The notes under the pieces were generated by a model. That model had not been told where the DNA came from. It saw only the letters and a list, made by a program, of their open reading frames with translations, and made no database searches. The translations under genes were made by a program, and so were the position numbers. Below are positions 1-6,634 of a stretch of DNA of 13,439 bases, in pieces. The DNA is from Dehalococcoidia bacterium UBA2979 (lineage in GTDB: Bacteria > Chloroflexota > Dehalococcoidia > UBA2979): NCBI GenBank assembly GCA_002348225.1, contig DEAP01000108.1:1-13439 (forward strand), read 5' to 3'. The stretch's first letter is position 1; each line of letters begins with the position of its first letter.

Positions 1-285
1 TATTAACAAATCTCGAAGTCGGGCCATATGGAATACTGTATCGGCTCCATTGACTTGGACTAGTTCGAAGTCCGGACACTCGAGTCGTACCTGTTCCCAG
101 TATCGTGAGTCAGCGAAAATATACTGGCTACTTTTTGTGATAATGATCGTCCCTGATGTTCCAGAGAATCCAGAAATCCAATACCGATTGTTTGGTGATG
201 AAACAATCAAACCGTCGAGCTCTTGATCACAAATTTCAGCTCGGACTTTATCCAGTCGTTCTCTAACGGGCTGCTTATTCGGCAC
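1..285 (-). CDS. M24-family aminopeptidase / creatinase, N-terminal part (partial)
   Basis: This is the first 95 codons of a gene that runs off the left edge. The translation resembles the creatinase N-terminal domain found in Xaa-Pro aminopeptidases (PepP/PepQ). Visible hallmarks are a DGLIVSSPNNRYW segment near residues 25-37, the GFSGTSGT turn just after it, and IFADSRYWEQ near residues 55-65. The catalytic pita-bread domain with the metal ligands lies outside the window, so activity cannot be judged. The best start is a GTG at 285-283, which lies inside the last codons of aroQ and gives an 11-base overlap; no good Shine-Dalgarno is visible, so the start is uncertain. Overlap with aroQ implies co-transcription. 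By family the likely role is trimming peptides with proline in the second position, in the cytoplasm. Family assignment is firm; the exact substrate is not. Confidence 0.85.
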   Translation of the reverse strand, partial: MPNKQPVRERLDKVRAEICDQELDGLIVSSPNNRYWISGFSGTSGTIIITKSSQYIFADSRYWEQVRLECPDFELVQVNGADTVFHMARLRDLLI

Positions 286-709
286 TTCTTGACGCCACGA
301 AGTAGTTCAAAGCCGCCTGATACCCATATATACCCAAACCAGATATCTGTGCCTCACATACAGCAGAGGAATACGTATGATGCCGGAAGTCTTCTCGGGC
401 ATGAATATTTGTAACATGCACCTCGACTGTAGGTACGCCAACCCCGCTGATTGCGTCGGCTAACGCGATCGAAGTGTGACCATATCCACCGGGATTCAGA
501 ATAATCGCATCACAATCAGCTCGCCTCTGGATTTCGTCGACTAGTTCGCCTTCAACGTTACTCTGAAAAAAAGTGAGAGCAACATTAAGATCAGAAGCAA
601 GGCGCGACAATAATTCCTCAACATCCTGAAGTGTTGCGGAACCGTATAATTCCGGTTCACGAGTACCTAGTAGGTTCAGATTAGGACCGTTGATCACTGC
701 GACCTTCAT
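275..709 (-). CDS. aroQ: 3-dehydroquinate dehydratase, type II
   Basis: Converts 3-dehydroquinate to 3-dehydroshikimate in the shikimate pathway; soluble, and normally dodecameric in this family. The 144-residue length is typical. The N-terminus carries NGPNLNLLG (7-15), then the catalytic Arg17 and Tyr22 in the REPELYG loop. Further family residues are Asn72 in LNPGGYGH, His78, His98 in VEVHVTN, and Arg105/Arg109 of HAREDFR. The segment after FFQSN has Val where many homologues have His (NHEG becomes NVEG); some families vary here, so I do not read it as a defect. The ATG at 709 has GAGG at 720-717 with a 7-base spacer, which supports this start. The gene lies 76 bases downstream of the recombinase gene and overlaps the peptidase gene that follows. 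No other shikimate gene is visible nearby. Confidence 0.96.
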   Translation of the reverse strand: MKVAVINGPNLNLLGTREPELYGSATLQDVEELLSRLASDLNVALTFFQSNVEGELVDEIQRRADCDAIILNPGGYGHTSIALADAISGVGVPTVEVHVTNIHAREDFRHHTYSSAVCEAQISGLGIYGYQAALNYFVASRSAE

Positions 710-744
710 GATTGAGCCTCACATCAATTGCATAATGCCTCGGT

Positions 745-774
745 ATCGTAAGTCTATTGTAATGAACGCATCAA
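745..774 (-). promoter_or_regulatory. Candidate sigma70-like promoter before aroQ
   Basis: In the 76-base gap between the recombinase gene and aroQ, reading the minus strand, TTGATG (774-769) and TACGAT (750-745) are separated by 18 bases. Each matches the -35 and -10 consensus at four of six positions. Transcription would start about 30 bases before the aroQ ATG. It could provide independent expression of aroQ and the peptidase gene, but such matches are common by chance. Confidence 0.25.
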
Positions 775-785
775 ATTAGTGCGGA

Positions 786-1712
786 CTAGCCAGTATTTCT
801 GGCTCTGCTCAATGCCGAAGATATCTCTTCACCACTAGATCGCTTAGACAGGGTTGTGTAAATCTGAGTGGTGTCCGGAGAAGAGTGGCCCAACAAATGC
901 TGGACAAGTCTTATATCAGCTCCACTTTCAACAAGGTGGGTCGCAAATGAATGCCTCAGCAGATGCGGATGGATAGATGAAGAAAGCCCGACTTTGATCC
1001 CGGCACTTTTGACGAGTCGCTGCACGGATCTCTGAGACAATCTTTTCCCAAACCTATTTAGGAAAAAAGCCGTCTCAGCTCCAGATACCAGAGTCGTCCG
1101 TCCGTTCTCTAAATAATTCTGCAGAGCCTCCTTTGCGGGAAGACCAAACAGACATATTCGCTCCTTACTTCCCTTGCCTATTACCCTAATCTGCATCTGA
1201 TTGAAATCAATATCTCGCGTATCAAGACCCACTAACTCGGAAACTCTGACCCCAGTCGCATAGAGAAGTTCAATAATTGCACGGTCACGAATATTGGTTG
1301 GTTCGTTTCCGGGCAGTCTAGTCATCAAGACGTCGATATCTGGCTGCTCCAATAGATGGGGAAGTCTTTTAGGGTTTTTTGGAGTACGCAAGCTTAATAT
1401 TGACTGTCCTTTAGAGGGAGTCAATGTTCTACCACTGCTGTCTAACCAGGTATAGAAACCTCTGATCGTCACAGCTATACGTCGAATCGACGCCGGTGAC
1501 ACCCCTGATTCTTTCATTGCTCTTAGATACGCGCGCACAGTCGGACGCCCTGCATCTTTACATAGAATGGACCGCCGATCCAGGTATCTCAGAAACTTCG
1601 AAATATCGTTCCTGTAATTACGAATCGTATGGCGTGATCTCAGCAAAAGAAGTTCAACATGGACCAGATAATCGTCCAGATAATCTTTCCCAGTAAACGT
1701 TTCTTGACTCAC
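786..1712 (-). CDS. xerD: XerC/XerD-type tyrosine recombinase
   Basis: Site-specific recombinase of the Xer class, which resolves chromosome dimers at dif with FtsK. I chose the GTG at 1712, giving 308 residues, the normal Xer length. It is preceded by GGAGAGGG (1722-1715) and lies 22 bases after the cobO stop. An upstream in-frame ATG at 1793 would add 27 unconserved residues and overlap cobO. The N-terminal SAM-like core-binding domain spans about residues 8-92 and the catalytic domain about 115-300. All catalytic residues are present: Arg156 (GVRVSEL), Lys180 (GKGSKER), His250 and Arg253 (HLLRHSFATH), His276 (LLGHSS) and nucleophile Tyr285 (QIYTT). The housekeeping neighbourhood, with no tRNA or repeats, argues for a core Xer protein rather than a phage integrase. 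XerC and XerD cannot be told apart from this sequence alone; the symbol is a best guess. Confidence 0.88.
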   Translation of the reverse strand: MSQETFTGKDYLDDYLVHVELLLLRSRHTIRNYRNDISKFLRYLDRRSILCKDAGRPTVRAYLRAMKESGVSPASIRRIAVTIRGFYTWLDSSGRTLTPSKGQSILSLRTPKNPKRLPHLLEQPDIDVLMTRLPGNEPTNIRDRAIIELLYATGVRVSELVGLDTRDIDFNQMQIRVIGKGSKERICLFGLPAKEALQNYLENGRTTLVSGAETAFFLNRFGKRLSQRSVQRLVKSAGIKVGLSSSIHPHLLRHSFATHLVESGADIRLVQHLLGHSSPDTTQIYTTLSKRSSGEEISSALSRARNTG

Positions 1713-1734
1713 GTCCCTCTCCGAACAATTTGGG

Positions 1735-2361
1735 CTAATAGTCAATTCCTGGCTGTGCCTTGATGCCAGACTGATAAGGGTGTTTAACCTCATTCATTTC
1801 AGTTACTGTGTCTGCAAATTCGATGAGTTCCTCACTTGCGTCACGACCAGTCAGGATCAGATCAACATTTTTGGGTCGATTAGACAACACGTCAATCACA
1901 GCTTGGATTGATAGCCACTGATAATTTATCGGATAGGTAATTTCATCGAGAACAACAAGATCATATTCTTCAGATTCAATGACCGCGCGAGCTTGCTCCC
2001 ATGCTGATTCAGCGAGGGAACGATCGTGTTCGATATCTTCAGACAACCATGTGAAGCCGTCCCCCAAGGCCTCCATATCTATCCCCATCCTCTGGGCCGC
2101 AAGCGTTTCACCGTACTTCGAGTCTTTTTTCTTTATGAACTGTAACCAGGCGACTTTCCAGCCCCGGCCCCAAGCACGCATGCTAACGCCAAGTGCTGCC
2201 GTGGTTTTACCTTTTCCGTCCCCAGTCATAAGCAATACCAACGGATGATTTTTCGGGAACAGACCTTCCCATTGTGCGGTCGGTTGGTCAATCGGGCCCG
2301 ACTTGATGATTTCTTGATCGTGAAGAGCCGATCTTCTAGAACCATCAATTTTTTCTTTCAT
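1735..2361 (-). CDS. cobO: Cob(I)yrinic acid a,c-diamide adenosyltransferase (CobO/BtuR type)
   Basis: ATP:corrinoid adenosyltransferase that transfers the 5'-deoxyadenosyl group of ATP to Co(I) corrinoids to make the adenosylated coenzyme, in de novo synthesis or salvage. At 208 residues it has the usual size for the CobA/CobO/BtuR family. The unusual P-loop TGDGKGKTT lies at 46-54. It is followed by RAWGRGWKVAWLQFIKK (62-78), a Walker B-like LVVLDE (135-140) with ITYPINY, TGRDA (171-175), and the terminal HPYQSGIKAQPGIDY typical of the family. The N-terminal 35 residues are variable. The gene sits 21 bases after tupC and 22 before the recombinase gene, so it is probably co-transcribed with the tungstate transporter. 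No other cobalamin gene or cobalamin riboswitch is visible. The Shine-Dalgarno is weak, so the exact start is less certain than the identity. Confidence 0.94.
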   Translation of the reverse strand: MKEKIDGSRRSALHDQEIIKSGPIDQPTAQWEGLFPKNHPLVLLMTGDGKGKTTAALGVSMRAWGRGWKVAWLQFIKKKDSKYGETLAAQRMGIDMEALGDGFTWLSEDIEHDRSLAESAWEQARAVIESEEYDLVVLDEITYPINYQWLSIQAVIDVLSNRPKNVDLILTGRDASEELIEFADTVTEMNEVKHPYQSGIKAQPGIDY

Positions 2362-2382
2362 CAGTTCATCATACCGTGGTTA

Positions 2383-3405
2383 TCACTTTGCAAGCCAAAC
2401 TATTTTATTCGGTTCAAGTTCGATCGCGATCCTCTGTCCAATTGCCCATTGCCCTATACCCACAGAATCAGGGCTAGTAACGACTGATAATTCGATTCCT
2501 GAAAATGCAAGCACGACGTTCATCCCCGCTGTGGTTGCCTCATATCTCACAATTACAGCTCGGCCATTCGGATCTCGCGTTGCATGAATCGCATGAGATG
2601 GTAGGGACACCGCCTGATATTCCTCAATATCTGAGGGAGGGAAAAATCGAAATGCCTTAACGAAGTCCTCTATCGGAAAAACGTTATGCCCAACTAGTGT
2701 GGCAACTGTAGAAGAATTAGGTTTGAGCAAAACTTCTCCGATGGTACCAAACTGAGTGATCACACCGTCCACCAATATTGCCAATTTAGAGGCAAGTACT
2801 GCAGCTTCACCAACATCATGAGTAACTATTATCGAAGCGGCTTTCGTCTCGTTTAGTGACTCACGAAGAGCCCTCGAGATACTAACCTTGTCCACCGGGT
2901 CAATGGCTCCGAAAGGTTCATCAAGAAACAAAAGTTTGGGGGCAAGTGAGAAAGACCTTGCTAGGCTAGCCCGCTGCATTTCACCACCGGATAACTGATG
3001 AGGCTTTTTTTTACTTATTTGGTCAGCACCTAGCCGCTCCAACCACAGACTGGACTCTCTAGCTGCAGCTTCTTTATCAAATCCTCTCAATCTCATTGCC
3101 AGCTTCACATTGTCTCCGATTGGTCTGTCAAGTAAGGTAGGATTTTGAAAAGAAATAGAAGCCATCCGCCTAAATTTCCGTCTATTTGTTCTGCTTACTC
3201 TCTGCCCGAAATACTCGATCTGTCCTTCTCTGGAGGGAATAAGAAGGGCTGCTGCTAACAAGAGGCTGGATTTGCCTGAGCCATTGGGTCCTATAACGGC
3301 AATGTTTTCATTCTCCAGCACTTCTAGTTTAGGGAATGACAAAACCTTGCTGCCCGCTCTTTCGACGCAAATATTTGACATTCGTAGAGCGTATCTTTCT
3401 TCCAT
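2383..3405 (-). CDS. tupC: Tungstate ABC transporter, ATP-binding protein
   Basis: ATPase subunit that powers oxyanion import through TupB. All ABC landmarks are intact: Walker A GPNGSGKS (39-46), Q-loop Gln87 in SFQNP, signature LSGGE (138-142) followed by MQRASLARS, Walker B LLFLDEP (158-164) and switch His196 in VTHD. The nucleotide-binding domain covers about the first 240 residues. The last ~90 residues form an accessory domain; its closing stretch around GQRIAIELEPNKIVWL (323-338) resembles a TOBE-type regulatory domain as in molybdate/tungstate ATPases, which is my inference. Its ATG overlaps the tupB stop by one base (TAATG), with GAGGGTG just upstream, so translation is probably coupled. 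Substrate is assigned from the TupA neighbour, since the ATPase alone would not separate tungstate from molybdate. Confidence 0.92.
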   Translation of the reverse strand: MEERYALRMSNICVERAGSKVLSFPKLEVLENENIAVIGPNGSGKSSLLLAAALLIPSREGQIEYFGQRVSRTNRRKFRRMASISFQNPTLLDRPIGDNVKLAMRLRGFDKEAAARESSLWLERLGADQISKKKPHQLSGGEMQRASLARSFSLAPKLLFLDEPFGAIDPVDKVSISRALRESLNETKAASIIVTHDVGEAAVLASKLAILVDGVITQFGTIGEVLLKPNSSTVATLVGHNVFPIEDFVKAFRFFPPSDIEEYQAVSLPSHAIHATRDPNGRAVIVRYEATTAGMNVVLAFSGIELSVVTSPDSVGIGQWAIGQRIAIELEPNKIVWLAK

Positions 3406-4109
3406 TACACCCTCTTGTTTGCCATACTCTGCACTAAAGTAAGAACGCTAGCTACGACAAACACCATTGAGAGCAGAACCACGCCATAGGCTATTGCTTC
3501 CTCAAATTGCCCTTTCCCAACCAAAAGGACCGTGGCCGTAGTCAATACGCGGGTTTCACCTGAAAGATTTCCCCCTACCATCATTGCTGCACCGACCTCT
3601 GAGATAACCGCTCCAAATCCGGCCATCAGAGCCACAACTAGGCTGAGACGAGCTTCATAGCCGAGGATTAAAACGGACCTATAGGGACTGGCCCCAAGTG
3701 AGCGAATTTGCAGAAGCAGTGACTCTGGAAGGGCCATAAGTGATCCTGCAGTGATAGCACTTACCAACGGGATGGCAATTATACATTGGCTGATGATCAT
3801 CGCCACGGGGGTGTATATCAAGCCTAGCCCACCCAATGGGCCTGAACGCCACAAAAGTACCGCTACGATCAGTCCTGCGACTACTGGTGGCATCCCCATA
3901 CCAGTATTCGCAAAGGCGACCACTGCTGATCTACCTCTAAAAGGAATCAATGCCATGGCGAAACCAATCGAAGCTCCAAGCAAAAAAGAAATGGCAGTAG
4001 AAATTGAGCATATGATTGCTGTTCGACCCGCAATTATCCAAACTTCGTCACTACCTCCAAAAAGTACGCTGAAGAATTTCGAAAAGACATCGTATATAAG
4101 ATCCATCAT
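3405..4109 (-). CDS. tupB: Tungstate ABC transporter, permease
   Basis: Membrane subunit of the tungstate importer, 234 residues, in the cytoplasmic membrane. Hydrophobic spans are visible at roughly 26-54, 75-88, 96-122, 155-178 and 206-227. The cytoplasmic loop that docks on the ATPase (EAA-type) corresponds to about residues 135-150, containing IRSLGASPYRSVLILG. The stretch ISEVGAAMMVGGN (169-181) followed by TRVLTTA is characteristic of TupB/WtpB-like permeases. Two adjacent ATG codons open the gene, 4109 and 4106; I keep the first. It begins 18 bases after the tupA stop and shares one base with tupC, consistent with the order A-B-C in one operon. Confidence 0.92.
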   Translation of the reverse strand: MMDLIYDVFSKFFSVLFGGSDEVWIIAGRTAIICSISTAISFLLGASIGFAMALIPFRGRSAVVAFANTGMGMPPVVAGLIVAVLLWRSGPLGGLGLIYTPVAMIISQCIIAIPLVSAITAGSLMALPESLLLQIRSLGASPYRSVLILGYEARLSLVVALMAGFGAVISEVGAAMMVGGNLSGETRVLTTATVLLVGKGQFEEAIAYGVVLLSMVFVVASVLTLVQSMANKRV

Positions 4110-4127
4110 TCACTCTGCCCGTCAGGG

Positions 4128-4940
4128 TTAGTCGTCGAAAGTATAAAATAGTGGCTCACCATATTTACTCACACCGAACCGAGAAATCTCTAACTGAATA
4201 TCTTCACGAACCAAGAAATCTCTAAATTTCTTTGCACCCACCTCATTAATCTTATGCAGACCTGGGTTCACTATAATGAGACTATAAACATTTACCAGGT
4301 CCTCGTTCTGGTCCACATGTACTACCTGATCGGTCCCTCGATTAGTTGCCAGCCATGTACCTTTATCAGAAATCGAATAAGCACCCGTTTGCTGCGCGAC
4401 CGTAAGAGTTGCACTCATACCTTGACCAGTTGAATAGTACCAATCACGATCGATCGGTGCTTTACTTCTGCCGCTACTTCGCCAGAGCGCCTGCTCCTTC
4501 TTATGGGTCCCAGAATCATCTCCACGACTCACGAATCGAGCTCCTTGCATTGCAATCTTCTCCAAAGCTTCATGTATCCCCAAGCCGTTGATATCAGCAG
4601 GATCATCTTTGGGTCCTACTAGCACAAACCAATTCTGCATTATTTTAGTTCTATCTAAACCATAACCCGATTCCATAAAATGCTTTTCGGCCTCCGGTGC
4701 GTGGACCAGGAGCAAATCGAGATCCCCTCGCTCAGCCATCTTCAGTGCAGCTCCAGTGCCAGCCGTGACTAGCTTGACTTCGTAATCAGTCTCTCCTTCA
4801 AATCGATCAATAAGCATATCCATGAGGCCAGTATTTTCCGTAGAGGTTGTAGTGCCAATCAGCAAGGTACTGGATTCAGAGGAACAACTCACCAAAACCG
4901 TCAGTAGTGAACAAAAAAATAAGTTAGTAATCAACTTCAT
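4128..4940 (-). CDS. tupA: Tungstate ABC transporter, substrate-binding lipoprotein
   Basis: Extracytoplasmic binding protein that captures tungstate and delivers it to TupB. The start is the ATG at 4940: it yields a lipoprotein signal peptide, a hydrophobic stretch at residues 7-17 and a lipobox LVSC with lipidated Cys19. An open frame continues upstream to 5081 but would overlap the divergent regulator and bury the signal, so I reject it. The mature protein (270 residues with signal) matches TupA closely: LLIGTTTSTENTGLMD after the Cys, TAGTGAALKMAERGDLD, LLLVHAPEAEK, VGPKDDPA, SRGDDSGTHKKE, and YSTGQGMSATL. These TTTST and RGD-SGTHKKE/TGQGM segments line the oxyanion pocket in this family. 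A tungsten or molybdenum cofactor enzyme elsewhere in the genome is implied but not seen here. Confidence 0.95.
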   Translation of the reverse strand: MKLITNLFFCSLLTVLVSCSSESSTLLIGTTTSTENTGLMDMLIDRFEGETDYEVKLVTAGTGAALKMAERGDLDLLLVHAPEAEKHFMESGYGLDRTKIMQNWFVLVGPKDDPADINGLGIHEALEKIAMQGARFVSRGDDSGTHKKEQALWRSSGRSKAPIDRDWYYSTGQGMSATLTVAQQTGAYSISDKGTWLATNRGTDQVVHVDQNEDLVNVYSLIIVNPGLHKINEVGAKKFRDFLVREDIQLEISRFGVSKYGEPLFYTFDD

Positions 4941-5015
4941 ATCATATCCAGATGGTAGTAATTGCTGTGGATTGATTCTAAGTATTAGAGTGTTTAAATA
5001 CAGGAATTTTAAAGA
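4941..5015. promoter_or_regulatory. Divergent tup / ModE-like promoter region with inverted repeat
   Basis: This 75-base gap separates tupA (minus) from the ModE-like gene (plus). It contains a perfect inverted repeat TCTAA-GTA-TTAGA at 4977-4989. On the minus strand TAGAAT (4980-4975), five of six to the -10 consensus, overlaps the repeat. On the plus strand TTGATT (4972-4977) lies 16-17 bases before an AT-rich -10-like TTAAATA (4994-5000). A protein bound at the repeat would cover both promoters. It does not resemble the classical E. coli ModE box. The operator role is inference from position and symmetry. Confidence 0.35.
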
Positions 5016-5378
5016 ATGAAACACAACACAAAAAACACTGACAGTAAACCAAGAGTCCGAGTGAAAATCTGGGTCGAACATGATGGAAATATGATCATGA
5101 GTGACTATCTTGCCGATCTCTTAGTCAAAATTGATGAGACAAATTCCATCAAGAAAGCCGCTGAACTACTCAATCTCCCCTACAGAACGGCACTAAAAAA
5201 AATACAAGAAATTGAAAATTCTGCGACTACTGAAATCGTATCCACTCGGTCCGGTGGTGCAACGGGTGGGAAATCAAAGCTGACGGAATCCGGAAGAGAA
5301 TTAATAAAAAAATTCAACCAAATAAGTGACAAAGTTATGGAATCAGACGGGGAAATATTCGAGCCTAAGTCTGAGTGA
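5016..5378 (+). CDS. ModE-like winged-helix regulator (DNA-binding domain only)
   Basis: A 120-residue protein resembling the N-terminal LysR-like winged helix-turn-helix of ModE. Seen features are VKIWVEHDGN (16-25), the helix-turn-helix in SIKKAAELLNLPYRTALKKIQEIE (44-67), and the wing and following helix in GGATGGKSKLTESGRELIKKF (80-100). ModE family members normally carry C-terminal molybdate-binding TOBE domains; these are absent, so the protein either senses metal differently or acts constitutively. Divergent placement 75 bases from tupA suggests it controls the tungstate operon and possibly itself. AGGA at 5002-5005 is the only ribosome site candidate. The first part of the gene is A-rich compared with its neighbours. 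Its last 14 bases overlap the convergent pyrE. Homology to ModE is clear; tungstate as the signal is inference. Confidence 0.85.
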   Translation: MKHNTKNTDSKPRVRVKIWVEHDGNMIMSDYLADLLVKIDETNSIKKAAELLNLPYRTALKKIQEIENSATTEIVSTRSGGATGGKSKLTESGRELIKKFNQISDKVMESDGEIFEPKSE

Positions 5379-5916
5379 GTGGCATATTTATCTTACACTT
5401 TGGACAGTCAGGAAGCTCCCAGGAGGGAATATCTATAGAAAGAGCCGAAAAAAACGGCACCGGTAGTTCGACAGCTCCATTGGTACGATCTGCAAGAGCC
5501 GCAATTGCGACTGTCGTTCCTCCGGCCTTCTCCACAGCCTCAAATGTTTCAACAAGCGAGCCGCCAGTCGTGACAATATCATCCACCACCAGAACTTTTT
5601 CACCAGGCTCCAACTGGAAACCTCTCTGAAAAGATCTACCGCCCGACTCATCAGGTTCACAAAAAATCCCGCGCAAGCCCAGCTGTCGGGCAACTTCATA
5701 CGCGAGTAACACTCCCCCTGTAGTAGGCCCGGCAACTGTTTTGGGAGAAAAATCTCTGCCGAAATCAGCCATTAATTTACATACCTGCTCAGTGTAAGTC
5801 GGCCATTGCAGAAGATTGAACTTTTCCAGATATCTATCACTGTGTCTACCAGAAGTTAACGCAAAATGCCCATCAAGAATCGCCTCTGATTCCTCAAAAA
5901 TATCAATTACATCCAT
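5365..5916 (-). CDS. pyrE: Orotate phosphoribosyltransferase
   Basis: Joins orotate and PRPP to form orotidine 5'-phosphate in pyrimidine synthesis. The protein has 183 residues. The substrate-binding FALTSGRHSDRY is at 18-29, AGPTTGGVLLAYEVA near 62-76, and the PRPP-binding loop VLVVDDIVTTGGS at 108-120. The C-terminus holds CPKC (171-174), a two-cysteine tail seen in a subset of bacterial and archaeal PyrE proteins that could bind a metal. I chose the ATG at 5916 because GAGG (5927-5924) is 7 bases away; a GTG one codon upstream at 5919 is the alternative. It follows lepB after about 21 bases and appears to be the last gene of the hisS-hydrolase-lepB-pyrE operon. Its end overlaps the convergent ModE-like gene by 14 bases. 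No other pyr gene is nearby. Confidence 0.95.
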   Translation of the reverse strand: MDVIDIFEESEAILDGHFALTSGRHSDRYLEKFNLLQWPTYTEQVCKLMADFGRDFSPKTVAGPTTGGVLLAYEVARQLGLRGIFCEPDESGGRSFQRGFQLEPGEKVLVVDDIVTTGGSLVETFEAVEKAGGTTVAIAALADRTNGAVELPVPFFSALSIDIPSWELPDCPKCKINMPLTQT

Positions 5917-5937
5917 CACTCGTCCTCTCCCAATCGG

Positions 5938-6621
5938 CTAATCCAATGGCTGACCAATCCTGGCTGGAGGCCAATAACGAAAAACGACCTTGCCGAGTAT
6001 ATTTTCCTCGGCCACTGGTCCGAATGTCCTGGAGTCATAAGACGCTCCTCTATTGTCACCCAAAACATATACAAAACCAGGAGGGATCTGAATCGGGCCC
6101 CATGAATCATAGTTCTTTGCGAACGTATACGGCTCTGGCAAAGGATAACCATCAACCAATATTTCACCATCCCGACTTTCCACAGATTGCCCTCCCAAAG
6201 CGACCACTCTTTTTATGAGATCATAGTCATTCCCAGACAGACTTGGAAACACCACCACATCTCCTGTGCGAACTTCACTGGATAACAAATCAATCTCCAA
6301 GAATGCGAGAATATTCGATTTGCTGGATGTCTCATATGCAAGTTTATTGACTACCAGGAAATCGTTTGGGAAATATGTGTGGAGCATAGAATCGCCAGAT
6401 ACTACATAATTTTGGACTACTAGGCGGATGCCAACAAAAATAACTAAAGCCAAGACCAATAATTCACAGGTTTCAATGAGGATTCGAAATATAGGTTTGA
6501 AGTGAACTCTGAATTCCCTGCTTGCCAACTCATTGCTAGCCAAAAGATCTGAATCGCCTAAATACTCAGGTAGTGGACATTCGTCTATATAACTTTCCGA
6601 ATCCGTATCGTTTGGAGGCAT
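5938..6621 (-). CDS. lepB: Signal peptidase I
   Basis: Membrane serine/lysine protease that removes signal peptides from secreted proteins. I start at the ATG at 6621, 13 bases after the preceding stop; an earlier ATG at 6720 would overlap the hydrolase gene by 86 bases and add unconserved sequence. This gives 227 residues. After an acidic N-terminal segment (about 1-32) and a basic stretch there is one membrane span at about 48-68. The catalytic serine is Ser78 in SGDSM, the general-base lysine is Lys137 in DLIKRVVALGG, and box E is VLGDNR (186-191) with SYDSRTFGPV (194-203). All essential residues are present. The cytoplasmic acidic extension is longer than in minimal SPase I proteins. The Shine-Dalgarno is weak, which may reflect translational coupling with the gene before it. 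Confidence 0.95.
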   Translation of the reverse strand: MPPNDTDSESYIDECPLPEYLGDSDLLASNELASREFRVHFKPIFRILIETCELLVLALVIFVGIRLVVQNYVVSGDSMLHTYFPNDFLVVNKLAYETSSKSNILAFLEIDLLSSEVRTGDVVVFPSLSGNDYDLIKRVVALGGQSVESRDGEILVDGYPLPEPYTFAKNYDSWGPIQIPPGFVYVLGDNRGASYDSRTFGPVAEENILGKVVFRYWPPARIGQPLD

Positions 6622-6634
6622 GGATGTGAGGCCC

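Noticed and set aside
763..784. CGCA...TGCG inverted repeat after the recombinase stop as a terminator
   Set aside because: Only four-base arms with a nine-base loop and no T-run; too weak for a terminator.
786..1712. The tyrosine recombinase as integrase of a genomic island
   Set aside because: No tRNA, direct repeats, phage or plasmid genes nearby; neighbours are housekeeping genes and protein length fits core Xer.
1713..1793. A longer Xer reading frame starting at ATG 1793
   Set aside because: It overlaps cobO by 59 bases and adds unconserved residues; the GTG at 1712 has a good GGAGAGGG ribosome site and gives the normal length.
3751..4131. Open frame of 126 codons opposite tupB
   Set aside because: It is antisense to a well-conserved permease and its translation shows no family resemblance; it is a shadow of hydrophobic codons.
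4941..5081. A 47-codon N-terminal extension of tupA to an ATG at 5081
   Set aside because: It would overlap the divergent ModE-like gene and place the lipoprotein signal peptide internally; the ATG at 4940 directly begins a proper signal with lipobox.
5433..5735. Open frame of 100 codons inside pyrE in another frame
   Set aside because: Same-strand out-of-frame shadow of pyrE with no recognisable domain or ribosome site.
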